Shown here: one piece after another, positions 34,627 through 43,621 of the stretch | Layout of the letters: the number at the start of each line of letters is the position of its first letter | How positions within the stretch are numbered: position 1 is the stretch's first letter | DNA from: Thermohalobaculum sp039027855 | Lineage (GTDB): Bacteria; Pseudomonadota; Alphaproteobacteria; Rhodobacterales; Rhodobacteraceae | Direction: 5' to 3' | DNA: 64,000 nucleotides | NCBI GenBank assembly: GCA_039027855.1 | Contig: JBCCJI010000003.1 | Location: 145,810-209,809 of the forward strand | Program-made: the position numbers and the translations under genes | The notes under the pieces: generated by a model | Database searches by the model: none | What the model was told of the DNA's origin: nothing | The model's input: the letters and a program-made list of their open reading frames with translations, nothing else

Positions 34627-35033
34627 GGCGCGCGCTGTAGATCGTCGCGCGCGCTGCCGCAAAGCCGGGGCAGCCCGTCGTCGATCCGCAACCACGGCAG
34701 CGCCGCATCGGCATGGGCGTGCAGGCCGGGTTGGAGAGCCTCGGCCTGGTCGATCACACCGAGCGGCACGTAGATCTGCCCCGCGAGGTAATCGAAGGCC
34801 GCCGTCATCGGTGAGCCGCAGACCGGGCAGGTTCGCCGCGCGACCCCCGGCACGACCGACCACGCGCCGGGGTCTGGCGTCACCGTGACGCTGCTGGCGC
34901 CAAAGGCCGCGAAGGCTGCCACTGGCGCGCCGGTCCAGCGCCTGCAATCGGCGCAGTGACAATAGGCCACCACCTCGGGCGGCGCCGCCATCGTGATGCG
35001 CGTCGCCCCGCAATAGCAGCGGCCGGTGAACAC
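34623..35033 (-). CDS. GFA-family zinc protein
   Basis: A 136-residue member of the glutathione-dependent formaldehyde-activating (GFA) fold family. Zinc-binding cysteines appear in the standard order: GRCYCGA, CHCADCRRWTG and RTCPVCGSPM. Most members of this family have no proven enzyme activity, so a formaldehyde role should not be assumed. It sits between nfu and tsaB and overlaps tsaB by four bases. Confidence 0.88.
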   Translation of the reverse strand: MFTGRCYCGATRITMAAPPEVVAYCHCADCRRWTGAPVAAFAAFGASSVTVTPDPGAWSVVPGVARRTCPVCGSPMTAAFDYLAGQIYVPLGVIDQAEALQPGLHAHADAALPWLRIDDGLPRLCGSARDDLQRAP

Positions 35034-35041
35034 CGCGTGGC

Positions 35042-35605
35042 TCAGACGCCGACCGGGCGGACCTCGACCACCTCGGGGATGTAGTGGCGGAGTAGGTTCT
35101 CGATGCCGTGCTTCAGGGTCAGCGTCGAGGACGGACAGCCCGCGCAGGCCCCCTGCATGTGCAGATAGACCACGCCATCGTCGAAGCCGTGGAAGGTGAT
35201 GTCGCCACCATCCTGTGCCACGGCAGGGCGCACGCGGGTGTCGAGCAACTCCTTGATCTGGCCGACAATCTCGCTGTCGGGGCCGTCATGCTCGGCATGG
35301 CCGACCATCGCGCCCTCACCCTCGATCACCGGGGCGCCAGACTGGAAATGCTCCATGATCGCGCCGAGCAGCGCGGGCTTCATGTGCTGCCAGTCGGTCT
35401 CTCCGCCCTTGGTCACGGTGATGAAGTCGGGCCCGAGAAACACGCCGGTGACGCCGTCGACCCCGAACAGCCGCCCGGCAAGCGGCGAACTACCCGCTCC
35501 GTCGGCCGTAGGAAAATCGGCCGAGCCCGCCTGCATCACGGTGCGCCCGGGCAGGAACTTCAGCGTCTGCGGGTTCGGGGTTTCTTCTGTCTGGATGAAC
35601 ATCAT
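35042..35605 (-). CDS. NfuA/NifU-type iron-sulfur scaffold protein
   Basis: A 187-residue Fe-S carrier. The N-terminal Nfu_N domain begins MMFIQTEETPNPQTLKFLPG and the C-terminal NifU-like domain carries the cluster-binding CxxC in GACAGCPSSTLTLKHGIE. Such proteins deliver [4Fe-4S] clusters to enzymes such as LeuC or lipoyl synthase. The ATG at 35605 has GGGAGATCC before it. It precedes the GFA gene by eight bases and heads the run toward rimI. Confidence 0.94.
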   Translation of the reverse strand: MMFIQTEETPNPQTLKFLPGRTVMQAGSADFPTADGAGSSPLAGRLFGVDGVTGVFLGPDFITVTKGGETDWQHMKPALLGAIMEHFQSGAPVIEGEGAMVGHAEHDGPDSEIVGQIKELLDTRVRPAVAQDGGDITFHGFDDGVVYLHMQGACAGCPSSTLTLKHGIENLLRHYIPEVVEVRPVGV

Positions 35606-35668
35606 GGATCTCCCGTGTTGCGGCACAAAGTGGCGCGGGGGCCCGACCAGATCAAGAACCGTTCTAAA

Positions 35669-36631
35669 CTATCCAGCCGCAGCCGCCCTGCCGCCGAGTG
35701 CCGCCTGCGGTAGATGGGCCATCGAAAGGCGCTGGGCGATGGTGGCGATATGGTCGGGGCCAACCTCGCAGCAGCCCCCGACGATGGTCGCGCCGAGGCC
35801 GATCCAGTCCATCACATGATCGGCGTAGACCTCGGGGCCCATGTCGATGCGCGCGGTAAAGCCCTCGACCGTCTTGCCGGGGCCAAGGGTATCCATCTTG
35901 GCGAAGGCATTCGCATAGCCGCCGGTTGCCAGGTCGGTCGGGCCAAGCGCCCGCAACGCCGCGCTCACCGCCTCGGGTCGCGAGCAATTGATCAACAGCG
36001 CCGAAGCGCCGGCCGCCCGCACCGGCGACAGCACCTCAACCAGCGCCTCGCCCGAGCGCAGTCGCGTCCCGTCGCGGTCATCGACCGTCACCGCGCACCA
36101 TGTCTCAAGCCCTGCCTCCACGCCGGCGGTGGTGGCCGCCACGGCCTCCTGTACCGAGGACATCGTCTCGCACAGCATTAGGTCCACATGCGGGCCCTGC
36201 AGCGCGACGATCTCGCGGTATGACGCGAGCATCTCGTCGGGCGCGGGGGTCAGATCGGGGCGATAGCTGGCCACCAGCGGCGGCAAGCAGCCGGCCAGCC
36301 GGATGCGCCGGCCAAGCCCCGCCGGCGTCGCCAGCACCGCGCGCCGGGCTTGCTCGGCCAGGTCGATGGCCGCGCGCTGCACGGTCTCGAACAGGCTGGC
36401 GATACCGGCATCGCCCATGCGCTGGCGGGTTGCGGCATAGGCGTTCAGGATCAGGATCTCGGCGCCCGCCTCGGCAAAATCGCGGTGCAGGTTCGAGACG
36501 AGCTCCGGTCGCTCCAGCATGATCTGCGCCGACCAGAGCGGCGTCGGCTTTTCGCCGCTCCGCCGGACCAATTCCTGCCCCATGCCGCCGTCCATCAGGA
36601 CAATCGAGCGATCGGTGATCATCTGAGCCAT
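35669..36631 (-). CDS. Homocysteine S-methyltransferase family protein
   Basis: A 320-residue (beta/alpha)8 barrel that transfers a methyl group to homocysteine. The N-terminus has LMDGGMGQEL, and the zinc ligands are Cys in LLINCSRPEA and the Cys pair in GGCCEVGP, all at the expected spacing. It is of the BHMT/MmuM size, so the donor is likely S-methylmethionine, betaine or a similar compound. The ATG at 36631 has GGAGG upstream; longer starts reach into a non-homologous region. Confidence 0.9.
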   Translation of the reverse strand: MAQMITDRSIVLMDGGMGQELVRRSGEKPTPLWSAQIMLERPELVSNLHRDFAEAGAEILILNAYAATRQRMGDAGIASLFETVQRAAIDLAEQARRAVLATPAGLGRRIRLAGCLPPLVASYRPDLTPAPDEMLASYREIVALQGPHVDLMLCETMSSVQEAVAATTAGVEAGLETWCAVTVDDRDGTRLRSGEALVEVLSPVRAAGASALLINCSRPEAVSAALRALGPTDLATGGYANAFAKMDTLGPGKTVEGFTARIDMGPEVYADHVMDWIGLGATIVGGCCEVGPDHIATIAQRLSMAHLPQAALGGRAAAAG

Positions 36632-36725
36632 GCCTCCAGCCATGGGCCGCGCGCGGCCACTGCTGCATCCCTGTTCGGCTGGCTGTGGCGGAGGGGCCCC
36701 CAAATCGCTGCCGAGGCCGCGCCCC

Positions 36726-37181
36726 TTAGCTGATCTCGTCGATCCGGTCCAGTGACATGGCGCCCGGCACAACGGTGACGGGAACGCGCATGCGCCCGCC
36801 CTGCTTGGCGACCAGTTGGCTGACCAGCGGGCCGGGGCTGTCGGCATCCTCGGCGCCCAGCACCAGCACGCCGATCTCGGGATCCTCGGCGATGGCCTTC
36901 AGCACGCATTCGACGCTGCCGCCCTCACGGATCTGGAATTCGGGCGTGATGCCCGAGAGCGCGCGCAACTCCTCGGCAAGCTCGGACAGCCGCGCCTCGG
37001 CGCGGTCGCGTGCCTCGGCGGCCATCACCTCGGCGACGCCAACCCAGTGCTGAAACTCCTCGGGCGGGATCACATAGAGCATCAGCACGCCCCCGCCGGT
37101 TCGCTGGGCGCGGCGCGCGGCAAAGCGCATCGCCTGCTGGCATTCGGGCGTGTCGTCGACGACGACCATGAACTTGCGCAC
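36726..37181 (-). CDS. Universal stress protein (UspA fold)
   Basis: A 151-residue single-domain Usp protein. The N-terminus reads RKFMVVVDDTPECQQAMRFAARRA, a typical UspA start with the conserved Asp, and the C-terminal half has VLVLGAEDADSPGPLVSQLV followed by VPVTVVPG. The usual ATP-binding GxxGxxxxxxxGS(T) is degenerate, so it may belong to the non-nucleotide type. The start at 37181 is a GTG placed five bases after GGAGGTGAC; a GTG two codons earlier is also possible. Confidence 0.88.
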   Translation of the reverse strand: MRKFMVVVDDTPECQQAMRFAARRAQRTGGGVLMLYVIPPEEFQHWVGVAEVMAAEARDRAEARLSELAEELRALSGITPEFQIREGGSVECVLKAIAEDPEIGVLVLGAEDADSPGPLVSQLVAKQGGRMRVPVTVVPGAMSLDRIDEIS

Positions 37182-37457
37182 CGTCACCTCCGCTCGCCAT
37201 GGGCGCCTGGCCCTGGGGTTCAGCCTGGGCAGGGGCCCGTGCCCGCGCCGCAGCCTCCCAGCATGACCAGCGCGGATGCCGCCTGCAAGGTGGCGTGACG
37301 GGGCCTCCGCAGGCTTATTTTGCACGAAAACGCAACGATCCCATGCCGGCACTGCGCTTGATGACGCTCAGGCGATGGGCCAATTCGAGCGCCAAGACAG
37401 ACCGAGACCCAAACACGGCCCAGACACGACAGACACCACAACACTGTGGAGGACACC

Positions 37458-38405
37458 ATGACGACCGACATCATCGGCTTGCACCATGTCACCGCGATCT
37501 CGGGTGACGCGCAGGGTAACCACGACTTCTACACCCGCGTCCTCGGGCAGCGCATGGTCAAGAAGACCGTCAATTTCGACGCGCCCGACGTCTACCACCT
37601 GTATTACGGCGACGAGGTCGGCTCGCCCGGCACCGTGATGACCTTCTTTCCCTTCCCCGGTGCGCGCCGGGGTCGGGTCGGCCGCGGACAGGTGACCGAG
37701 ACCTTCTACAGCGTGCCCGAGCGCAGCCTCGACTTCTGGGCCGAGCGGCTCCGGGCGCATGGTGCCAGCGTGCTTGGCCGGGCCACGGCCTTTGGCGAGG
37801 AGCGGCTGATCGCCACCGATCCCGAGGGGCTTGGCCTGACGCTGATCGCGCGGGCCGATGATCCGCGTGCGCCCTGGCTTGGCGCCGGGATCGAGGCGGA
37901 CCATGCGGTACGCGGCTTTGCCGGTGTCGCCCTCGGCGTGGAGGGCGAGGACGCCTCGCGCGCGATCCTCGAAGGGCTGTTCGGCTATGTCCGCACGGTC
38001 GAGGAGAACGCCGAGGGTGGTGCCCGGCGCCTGCGCTTCGAGAAGCCCGACGATCCCTCGGGCCTCGTCGAACTGGTGATCGACGCCGCCATGCCGCAGG
38101 GGGTCGAGGCCGCGGGCACCGTGCACCATGTCGCCTTCCGCGTGGCCGACCGTGCCGCACAGACGCGGGTGCAGGAGCGCGTGGCCAAAGCGGGCCTGCG
38201 GGTGACCGAGCAGATCGACCGGGATTATTTCTGGGCGATCTATTTCCGCACCCCAGACGGCATCCTGTTCGAGGTCGCCACCGACGAGCCCGGCTTCGAT
38301 CGCGACGAACCGGTCGCCCATCTGGGCGAGGCGCTCAAGCTGCCGCACAAGCACGAGCACTTACGCGACCGCCTCGAAGAGACGCTGCCGAAGCTGGTGG
38401 CGTGA
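37458..38405 (+). CDS. VOC-family ring-cleaving dioxygenase (MhqO-like)
   Basis: A 315-residue protein with two glyoxalase/VOC domains. Metal-binding positions are visible as IIGLHHVTAISG near the N-terminus, TVHHVAFRV in the second domain, and GILFEVATDEPGF near the C-terminus (Glu ligand). This matches the glyoxalase-type dioxygenases such as MhqO and LinE-like enzymes that open hydroquinone rings. The next gene, an alpha/beta hydrolase of the MhqD type, supports that reading. The ATG at 37458 follows GTGGAGGACACC. Confidence 0.88.
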   Translation: MTTDIIGLHHVTAISGDAQGNHDFYTRVLGQRMVKKTVNFDAPDVYHLYYGDEVGSPGTVMTFFPFPGARRGRVGRGQVTETFYSVPERSLDFWAERLRAHGASVLGRATAFGEERLIATDPEGLGLTLIARADDPRAPWLGAGIEADHAVRGFAGVALGVEGEDASRAILEGLFGYVRTVEENAEGGARRLRFEKPDDPSGLVELVIDAAMPQGVEAAGTVHHVAFRVADRAAQTRVQERVAKAGLRVTEQIDRDYFWAIYFRTPDGILFEVATDEPGFDRDEPVAHLGEALKLPHKHEHLRDRLEETLPKLVA

Positions 38406-38516
38406 CGCCGAAGCCGAAGGCGGCGGCCGCTGTGCCCCCCGCAGACGCACCTCGTCGTCGCCGCCGGCTGCCCGACAACAGGCCCGAATTTGCGGCAGAT
38501 ACAGGGGAGAGCTCCC

Positions 38517-39146
38517 ATGGACGCGCGCATCGACGACTACATCCACGTCTTCGACCAGGGCGACGGCACCAACGCCACCACGCTGGTCATGCTGCACGGC
38601 ACCGGCGGTGATGAACGCTCGATGGCCGGTCTCGGCCGGGCGATCGCCGATGCGGCAGCGCCGGGTGCCGCGGTGCTGTCGATCCGGGGCGATGTGAGCG
38701 AAGGGGGCGCCGCGCGCTTCTTCCGCCGCCGGGCCGAGGGCGTCTACGACATGACCGACCTCGCCCGGGCCAGGGCTAAGTTGTCAGCCTTCTTGCCCCG
38801 TGCCCTCGCCGCCCATGGCCGCGACCCCGGCGCGGCGGTGGCGATCGGCTCCTCAAACGGGGCCAATATCGCGGCGGCGGTGATGTTCGACGCACCCCGA
38901 CTGCTCGCCGGCTGGGCGCTGATGCACCCGTTGATCCCCTTCAGCCCCGAGATTGGGCCGGCATCCGGCGCGCGCGTGCTGATCACCGCGGGCGAGGCCG
39001 ACCCGATCTGCCCACCCGGAGAGACCCGCCGCCTGATCGTAGCACTCGAGGCCTCGGGCGCGGATCTCACCGCCCGATGGTACCCGGGCGGCCACCAGCC
39101 AAGCCAGGCCGAGTTCACCGACATCGCCCGCTGGCTCGGCGCCTGA
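38517..39146 (+). CDS. Alpha/beta hydrolase, carboxylesterase type (MhqD-like)
   Basis: A 209-residue serine hydrolase of the phospholipase/carboxylesterase family. The oxyanion region is MLHGTGGDE, the nucleophile elbow is GSSNGAN, and the remaining triad residues are Asp in AGEADPICP and His in YPGGHQPS. Paired with the VOC dioxygenase 111 bases upstream, it resembles MhqD, which acts in quinone/catechol detoxification. A copy of the dispersed repeat follows its stop. Confidence 0.9.
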   Translation: MDARIDDYIHVFDQGDGTNATTLVMLHGTGGDERSMAGLGRAIADAAAPGAAVLSIRGDVSEGGAARFFRRRAEGVYDMTDLARARAKLSAFLPRALAAHGRDPGAAVAIGSSNGANIAAAVMFDAPRLLAGWALMHPLIPFSPEIGPASGARVLITAGEADPICPPGETRRLIVALEASGADLTARWYPGGHQPSQAEFTDIARWLGA

Positions 39147-39156
39147 GCCCGCCAAA

Positions 39157-39364
39157 CGGAATCGCGGCTGGTCGCCGCGATGCTTCCTCGCGGTCTCGGC
39201 TTGGCGGGTGCCGCAGACCGGCGGGAGGGCATCGGTGCTGGCGCGTGCGGTGGAACAGGGGGGCTGGGGAGAACCGCAAGCGGCTTCCGATCGAGGATCC
39301 CGCAGCGGTTGAGCCGCTGTCCAAGGGCAAGCGGGCCTGCGCCCGTCGCTGGCGCGGCCCTTGA
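39157..39364 (+). repeat. Dispersed palindromic repeat, copy C (full)
   Basis: This fills the gap between the hydrolase stop and the convergent kinase stop. It starts with the 27 bases identical to copy B (39157-39183) and shares GGGGGGCTGGGGAGAA near 39258-39273. It ends with a palindrome whose outer arms are CAAGGGC (39322-39328) and GCCCTTG (39357-39363). Compared with copies A (CAAGGC/GCCTTG) and B (CAAGGT/ACCTTG), both arms changed together. Confidence 0.75.
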
Positions 39365-39450
39365 CCCGGCCCAACCGCTACACAACGCGCCTGCGGAGGC
39401 CGTTGGGTCTGCGGCACCGCTACACCCCAAGGCGACCGCCCGGCGGCAGC

Positions 39451-40770
39451 TCAGCCGCGCAATGTCAGCATCGCTGCGCCGATGGCGGCTTCGCTATGGG
39501 GCGGTGTGGCCGGGCTGAGGCCCAAGACACGCGCGCGGATGGCGGTGAAGACCGCGTTCGCCGCCCCGCCACCGGCGGTGAAGAGACTGCTTGGGTAGCT
39601 GCCGCCCCGACGCGCGATCTCGCGGTAGCACTGCGCCTCGATCCGGGCGATCCCCTCGAACATCCCCTGCAGGAACGCAGCATCGTCACCCGGGCGCGGC
39701 GTCAGCCTGGGCGGCAGCGCCGGATCATTGATCGGAAACCGCTCTCCCGGGCGGAGCAGGGGGTAATAGTCGAGCCCCGTCTCGGCCGCCGGGTCGATCC
39801 CTTCGCTCAGCCGCGCGATCTCTTCGGGCGAGAAGAAGCTGGCGAGCACCGCCCCGCCGGTGTTCGAGGCCCCGCCCGTCAGCCAGAGATCCCCAACCCG
39901 GTGCGCATAGAGCCCGATGGCCGGATCGTCGATGCGCCGCGCGCTCAACAGCTTGATCGCCAGTGTCGAGCCGAGCGAGGTGACAGCCACGCCGGGCTCC
40001 AACGGGGCGCTTGCAAAGAAAGCCGCGATGCTGTCGGTGGTCCCCGCATGCACCACCGCATTCGGTGACAGGCCAAACCTGTCGGCCACCGCCGGCGCCA
40101 GTCGGTCGAGCGGGGTGGCGACGGCATGGACCTGCGGCAGCAGCGCCTCGGGAAAGACTGCGCCGATCCAGTCGGGCCAGGCACCGGTGCCATCGTCGGT
40201 TTCCGGGTCGTATCCGGTCTTGAGTGCATTGTTATGGTCGCTGCGCCCGCCGCGCCCGGTGAGCATCGCGGCGATGTAATCGGCCTGGTGCATCAGGTGC
40301 ATGGGCTGCGCCCCAGTCTTCGCCCCAGCCTCAGCCTCAGCCCCAGTCTCGGCCCCAGTCTCGGCCAGCAGGCGCATGGCACGCGCCAGCGCTGAATTGG
40401 CGCCGCGGGTGATGTGCGGATCGGGCGCGTGTTCGGCGATGCGCGCGGCCTCCGCCTCGAAACCCGCCGAATTGTACATGAGCGCGCGGCTGACGGGCTG
40501 GCAGGCGGCGTCCGTCAGGACCATGCTGCCCGAGGTGGCATCCACCGCGATGGCACCGATCGCGCTGGGGTCATGGCCGGCCTCGGCCAGACAGGCGACC
40601 TGCTGGCCGAGACAGGCGACCACCGCCTCCCACCAGCGCCGCGCGTCGATGCGCTCAGGATCCTGCGCCAGATGGGGCGCGCGGGCCATCGAGACGATAG
40701 CGCCATCGGGCGTGATGACCGCCGTGCGCACCCCGCTGGTGCCGACATCGATGCCGAGATGCAGGCTCAT
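39451..40770 (-). CDS. FGGY-family carbohydrate kinase
   Basis: A 439-residue sugar kinase of the FGGY/ASKHA fold, phosphorylating a ketose or polyol with ATP. The N-terminal phosphate loop LGIDVGTSGVRTAVI and the adenosine-side segment HAGTTDSIAAFFA, then LGSTLAIKLLS, GGASNTGGAVLASF and AGGGAANAVFTAIRA, are present in family order. A short AETGAETGAEAEAG insertion at about residues 137-155 comes from a DNA repeat. It overlaps the class II aldolase gene upstream by four bases and is the last gene of the gntR-led arm. The substrate is unknown; XylB- and RhaB-like kinases are the nearest named relatives I can suggest. Confidence 0.9.
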   Translation of the reverse strand: MSLHLGIDVGTSGVRTAVITPDGAIVSMARAPHLAQDPERIDARRWWEAVVACLGQQVACLAEAGHDPSAIGAIAVDATSGSMVLTDAACQPVSRALMYNSAGFEAEAARIAEHAPDPHITRGANSALARAMRLLAETGAETGAEAEAGAKTGAQPMHLMHQADYIAAMLTGRGGRSDHNNALKTGYDPETDDGTGAWPDWIGAVFPEALLPQVHAVATPLDRLAPAVADRFGLSPNAVVHAGTTDSIAAFFASAPLEPGVAVTSLGSTLAIKLLSARRIDDPAIGLYAHRVGDLWLTGGASNTGGAVLASFFSPEEIARLSEGIDPAAETGLDYYPLLRPGERFPINDPALPPRLTPRPGDDAAFLQGMFEGIARIEAQCYREIARRGGSYPSSLFTAGGGAANAVFTAIRARVLGLSPATPPHSEAAIGAAMLTLRG

Positions 40771-41756
40771 CCCCGCGCGGCGAGGGCCTGGCGGTATTTC
40801 TCGGCATCCCAGTCCAGCAGGCTGGCCTCCGCCTCGGCCCCGATGGGCTCGGCCGACCAGTCACCGGGCAGGCGCGCCACCACATCTGCAAGGCATCGCA
40901 GCATCGCCCGCTGCGCCGATGTCGCGCCGTGGCGGAGGGCCACGCCAACACCCCGGTGCAGGATCGCGGGAGGCGCGGCATCATGGTCGCGCTCGGCCAG
41001 CGTCGGGCCGAGGAACACGACATGGTCGGGGTAGTATGACCCGCCCGTGACCAGCGCCGTGGCCCGGTCATCCAGCGCCAGCCAGCTCTCGCCAGCCCAA
41101 TCGAACCCTTCGGCGGGTGGTCCCGAAGGGAGATGCGTGTCTGTCATCGACGGCGGCATCGCGAGACGCGCTTCGACCTCGGCGACGGTATCGGCCACCT
41201 CATCGACCGCCGGGCCGCAACAGATCAGGCCGTGATTTTGCAGAATGACGATGCGCGTCTCGGGCCGGATGCGCGCCAGGATCTCGCGGGTCAGCGGCAG
41301 GCCGGGCTTTGCATAGGGCACGCTGATAAAGGGCAGGCCGGCCAGCTTATCGGCCAGGGCCACACGCCCCTCGGGGCTGATGGCATGCACCAGCGTGGCG
41401 ACCGAATGGGTGTGCACCACTACCGCATGGTCCATCGCCGCGTGAAACGTCGTCTCGATCGAGGGGCGGAGCGTGCTGGCCGGATCGATCACCGTGCCCT
41501 TGCAACTGCCGTCGCCCGCCGCACCCCGCGCCTCGGCCAGCGCGGCGGAACGGTCGACGGGCACGAAGATCGGCTGACGCTCGGCCTCGGCCAGTTCGGT
41601 GCCCGAGGCCTTGATCCACATGACGCCGCCGCCCTTGATCGAGGTATTGCCCCCCGGCCCCTGCACCTGCAGCGGATCGGCACCAAGCCGGGCCGACAGC
41701 GCGCGGAACGCGGGGCTCAGCAGGTCGGGCCGTGTGTCGGGCGGCGCATCGGTCAT
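40767..41756 (-). CDS. Class II aldolase (RhaD-like N-terminal type)
   Basis: A 329-residue class II aldolase/adducin-domain protein. The motif QGPGGNTSIKGGGVMWIKASG is like the start of RhaD-type rhamnulose-1-phosphate aldolase domains; the zinc site is visible as VVVHTHSVATLVHAI, and the second half of the site as LQNHGLICCG. Such enzymes split a phosphorylated ketose into DHAP and an aldehyde, which fits the neighbouring kinase. It overlaps both its neighbours by four bases (ATGA), showing tight coupling with the kinase and the HAD phosphatase. Confidence 0.9.
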   Translation of the reverse strand: MTDAPPDTRPDLLSPAFRALSARLGADPLQVQGPGGNTSIKGGGVMWIKASGTELAEAERQPIFVPVDRSAALAEARGAAGDGSCKGTVIDPASTLRPSIETTFHAAMDHAVVVHTHSVATLVHAISPEGRVALADKLAGLPFISVPYAKPGLPLTREILARIRPETRIVILQNHGLICCGPAVDEVADTVAEVEARLAMPPSMTDTHLPSGPPAEGFDWAGESWLALDDRATALVTGGSYYPDHVVFLGPTLAERDHDAAPPAILHRGVGVALRHGATSAQRAMLRCLADVVARLPGDWSAEPIGAEAEASLLDWDAEKYRQALAARG

Positions 41757-42586
41757 AGAAGAGCCTCGATCCGGTAGGTTGGGGCGGGTGTGCCCTTGGC
41801 GGCGACCAGTTCGGCCAGCACCGCGTCACCGTCGCCGCGGGCGAAATCGGCGGCGTAAAGACCGCCCTCGACCAGCAGGCTGTCCCAGCCCGCCGCCGCG
41901 GCGCCCGCGATATCATGTTCCAGACTGTCGCCCACCATCAGCATGTTGGTCGTGCCGAGTGCCTCGGCGACTGCATCGAAGACCGGACGGTGCGGTTTGC
42001 CGTAGAACGCCACCTCCCCACCCATCGCCCGATAGGCAAAGGCCAGCGCGCCGGGCGAGATCACCAGCCCGCCCGCCCGCGGCGACTGACGGTCGGGGTT
42101 GGAGCAGTAGACCGGTAGACCCCGCGCCAGCGCGCCATCCAACAACGGCTGCCATTGGTCGAGCGTGCTGCCATCGGGCAGGCCCATCAGCAGGATCGCC
42201 TCGGCGCTGGCGGCATCGGTCAGCGTGATCTCAAGCTCTGCGCCCCAAGCCGCGGCATCGCCTGGCGCCCGCTCGACCGCGAGGAACCGGCGCGCTGTCA
42301 CCCGGCCTTCCGCGATGTCGCGGTACAGTGCCTCGCCGCTGGTCATCACCACCTCGAACAGCGCGGGCGGAAAGCCCATGGCCGCGATCCGCTCCGCGTT
42401 CGGCGCCGCGCGCTTGCCGGAGTTCGACAGTACCGCCAGCCGATGCCCCGCGGCGCGCAGGCGCCTCAGCGCTTCGACGGCGCCGGGATAGGGGGTCGAG
42501 CCGTCATGCAGCACGCCCCACTGATCAAGCACGATGGCATGATAGGACCCTGCCACCGCCGCCAGCGTCTGGATCGCGCGGGTCAC
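41753..42586 (-). CDS. HAD-superfamily subfamily IIA phosphatase
   Basis: A 277-residue HAD hydrolase of the NagD-like group (the TIGR01459 type). Motif I is IVLDQWGVLHDG, followed by the VLSNSGKR motif II; motif III/IV is GKPHRPVFDAVA with MVGDSLEHDIAGA. The Asp-x-Trp form of motif I replaces the usual DxDGV, as seen in this subgroup. In this operon it may remove phosphate from a dead-end intermediate or act on the aldolase product. It overlaps the aldolase gene by four bases. Confidence 0.9.
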   Translation of the reverse strand: MTRAIQTLAAVAGSYHAIVLDQWGVLHDGSTPYPGAVEALRRLRAAGHRLAVLSNSGKRAAPNAERIAAMGFPPALFEVVMTSGEALYRDIAEGRVTARRFLAVERAPGDAAAWGAELEITLTDAASAEAILLMGLPDGSTLDQWQPLLDGALARGLPVYCSNPDRQSPRAGGLVISPGALAFAYRAMGGEVAFYGKPHRPVFDAVAEALGTTNMLMVGDSLEHDIAGAAAAGWDSLLVEGGLYAADFARGDGDAVLAELVAAKGTPAPTYRIEALL

Positions 42587-42600
42587 GCCAGCCGGCCAGG

Positions 42601-43533
42601 TCAGTCGACCATGTCGGCCGGGTTTGTGAGGCCCGCGACATAGGTCGCCGCCTCCTCGGCGGTCATCGCCGGTGCCGCCTTGGCCACGCTGCCCGTGGGC
42701 ATGTCGCCGAAGTAGAACTGATAGCCCGGTATCACCTGGCGGCGCTTGCGGAGGGGCATGCCCGGATAGGGGAACACGTCCGAGCGCGCATTGGCCCCCT
42801 CGTCATGGCAGGGCAGGACATAGTCGGCGCGCTTGTCGATCTCCTCGACCGATTTCCAGCCCTCGAACGAGTTCACGAACCGCGCCGGCACCCAATAGCG
42901 CCATTTCTCGGCCGGGTTCGGCTCCAGGTTCCGCTCGACAAAGATTGCGTCGCCCGCCAGCACTATATCGCCCGCGCTGGTCGCCACCGTCACCGCCATA
43001 TGACCGACCGAGTGGCCCGGCGTGTGGAACATGGTGATGCCCGGCAGCACCTCGCACTCATCCGCGACCGCTTCGAACACGCAGCCCGCATAGGGCGGCT
43101 CGATCCCCAGGATCCCGCATTCATAGGTGCGGTAGTAAAGCGGCAGCGGGTTATAGGCCATTTCGATCTCGGCCTTGGGCGCGATGTAGCGGGCGTTCTT
43201 GAACCGCTTCATGTTCTGCACGTGGTCCCAGTGCAGGTGGGTGAAGACGATGGCGTCGATCTCATCGGGATGCACGCCCAGCTTCTGCTCCAGGTGGTCG
43301 TGCACCTCCAGGCAGCCGCGTTTGTCGCATTTGTGGTGGTACTTGGTCGCCCGCTCTTCGTCGCAAAGGCCGGTGTCTACCAGGATCTTATGCTCGCCGG
43401 TGTCGATGTAATGGCAATAAACCGGGTTCCAGTACTTCTTCCCGGCCGGCCCCTTCCAGAAGATATAGGTGCCGAGATCCGCCTCCAGCCAGCCGGTGTT
43501 GATCGGGTAGATCTTCGTCTCCGCCACGCCCAT
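42601..43533 (-). CDS. Metallo-beta-lactamase-fold hydrolase, lactonase-like
   Basis: A 310-residue MBL-fold protein with the zinc motif THLHWDH at about residues 98-104, a further His in FHTPGHSVGHM, Asp in LAGDAIF and His in VLPCHDEG. These match the N-acyl-homoserine-lactonase-like MBL family; in a sugar locus the substrate could instead be a sugar-acid lactone. I chose the ATG at 43533 because GAGG precedes it at a good distance; an ATG six codons upstream (43551) lacks one. A GntR-type operator motif lies 28-39 bases before this start. Confidence 0.88.
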   Translation of the reverse strand: MGVAETKIYPINTGWLEADLGTYIFWKGPAGKKYWNPVYCHYIDTGEHKILVDTGLCDEERATKYHHKCDKRGCLEVHDHLEQKLGVHPDEIDAIVFTHLHWDHVQNMKRFKNARYIAPKAEIEMAYNPLPLYYRTYECGILGIEPPYAGCVFEAVADECEVLPGITMFHTPGHSVGHMAVTVATSAGDIVLAGDAIFVERNLEPNPAEKWRYWVPARFVNSFEGWKSVEEIDKRADYVLPCHDEGANARSDVFPYPGMPLRKRRQVIPGYQFYFGDMPTGSVAKAAPAMTAEEAATYVAGLTNPADMVD

Positions 43534-43560
43534 GGCCAGCCTCGCATGCATTCATTGAGT

Positions 43561-43572
43561 TTTGCATACAAA
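43561..43572. promoter_or_regulatory. GntR/FCD-type operator motif in front of the MBL gene
   Basis: The near-palindrome TTTGCATACAAA lies just upstream of the lactonase-like gene. Eleven bases (TTTGCATACAA) recur exactly at 44365-44375 in the gntR/ABC gap. FCD-type GntR regulators often bind TTGTATACAA-like palindromes, so this is the likely site for the adjacent repressor. Confidence 0.6.
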
Positions 43573-43621
43573 GACAGGATCCGGCGCAGGATCGCAAGGC
43601 CGAACCGGGCGCCACCTTGGC

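Noticed and set aside
34623..35033. Formaldehyde-detoxification enzyme for the GFA protein
   Set aside because: Only the zinc-fold is evident; no glutathione-dependent formaldehyde dehydrogenase gene is adjacent, so the specific reaction is not supported.
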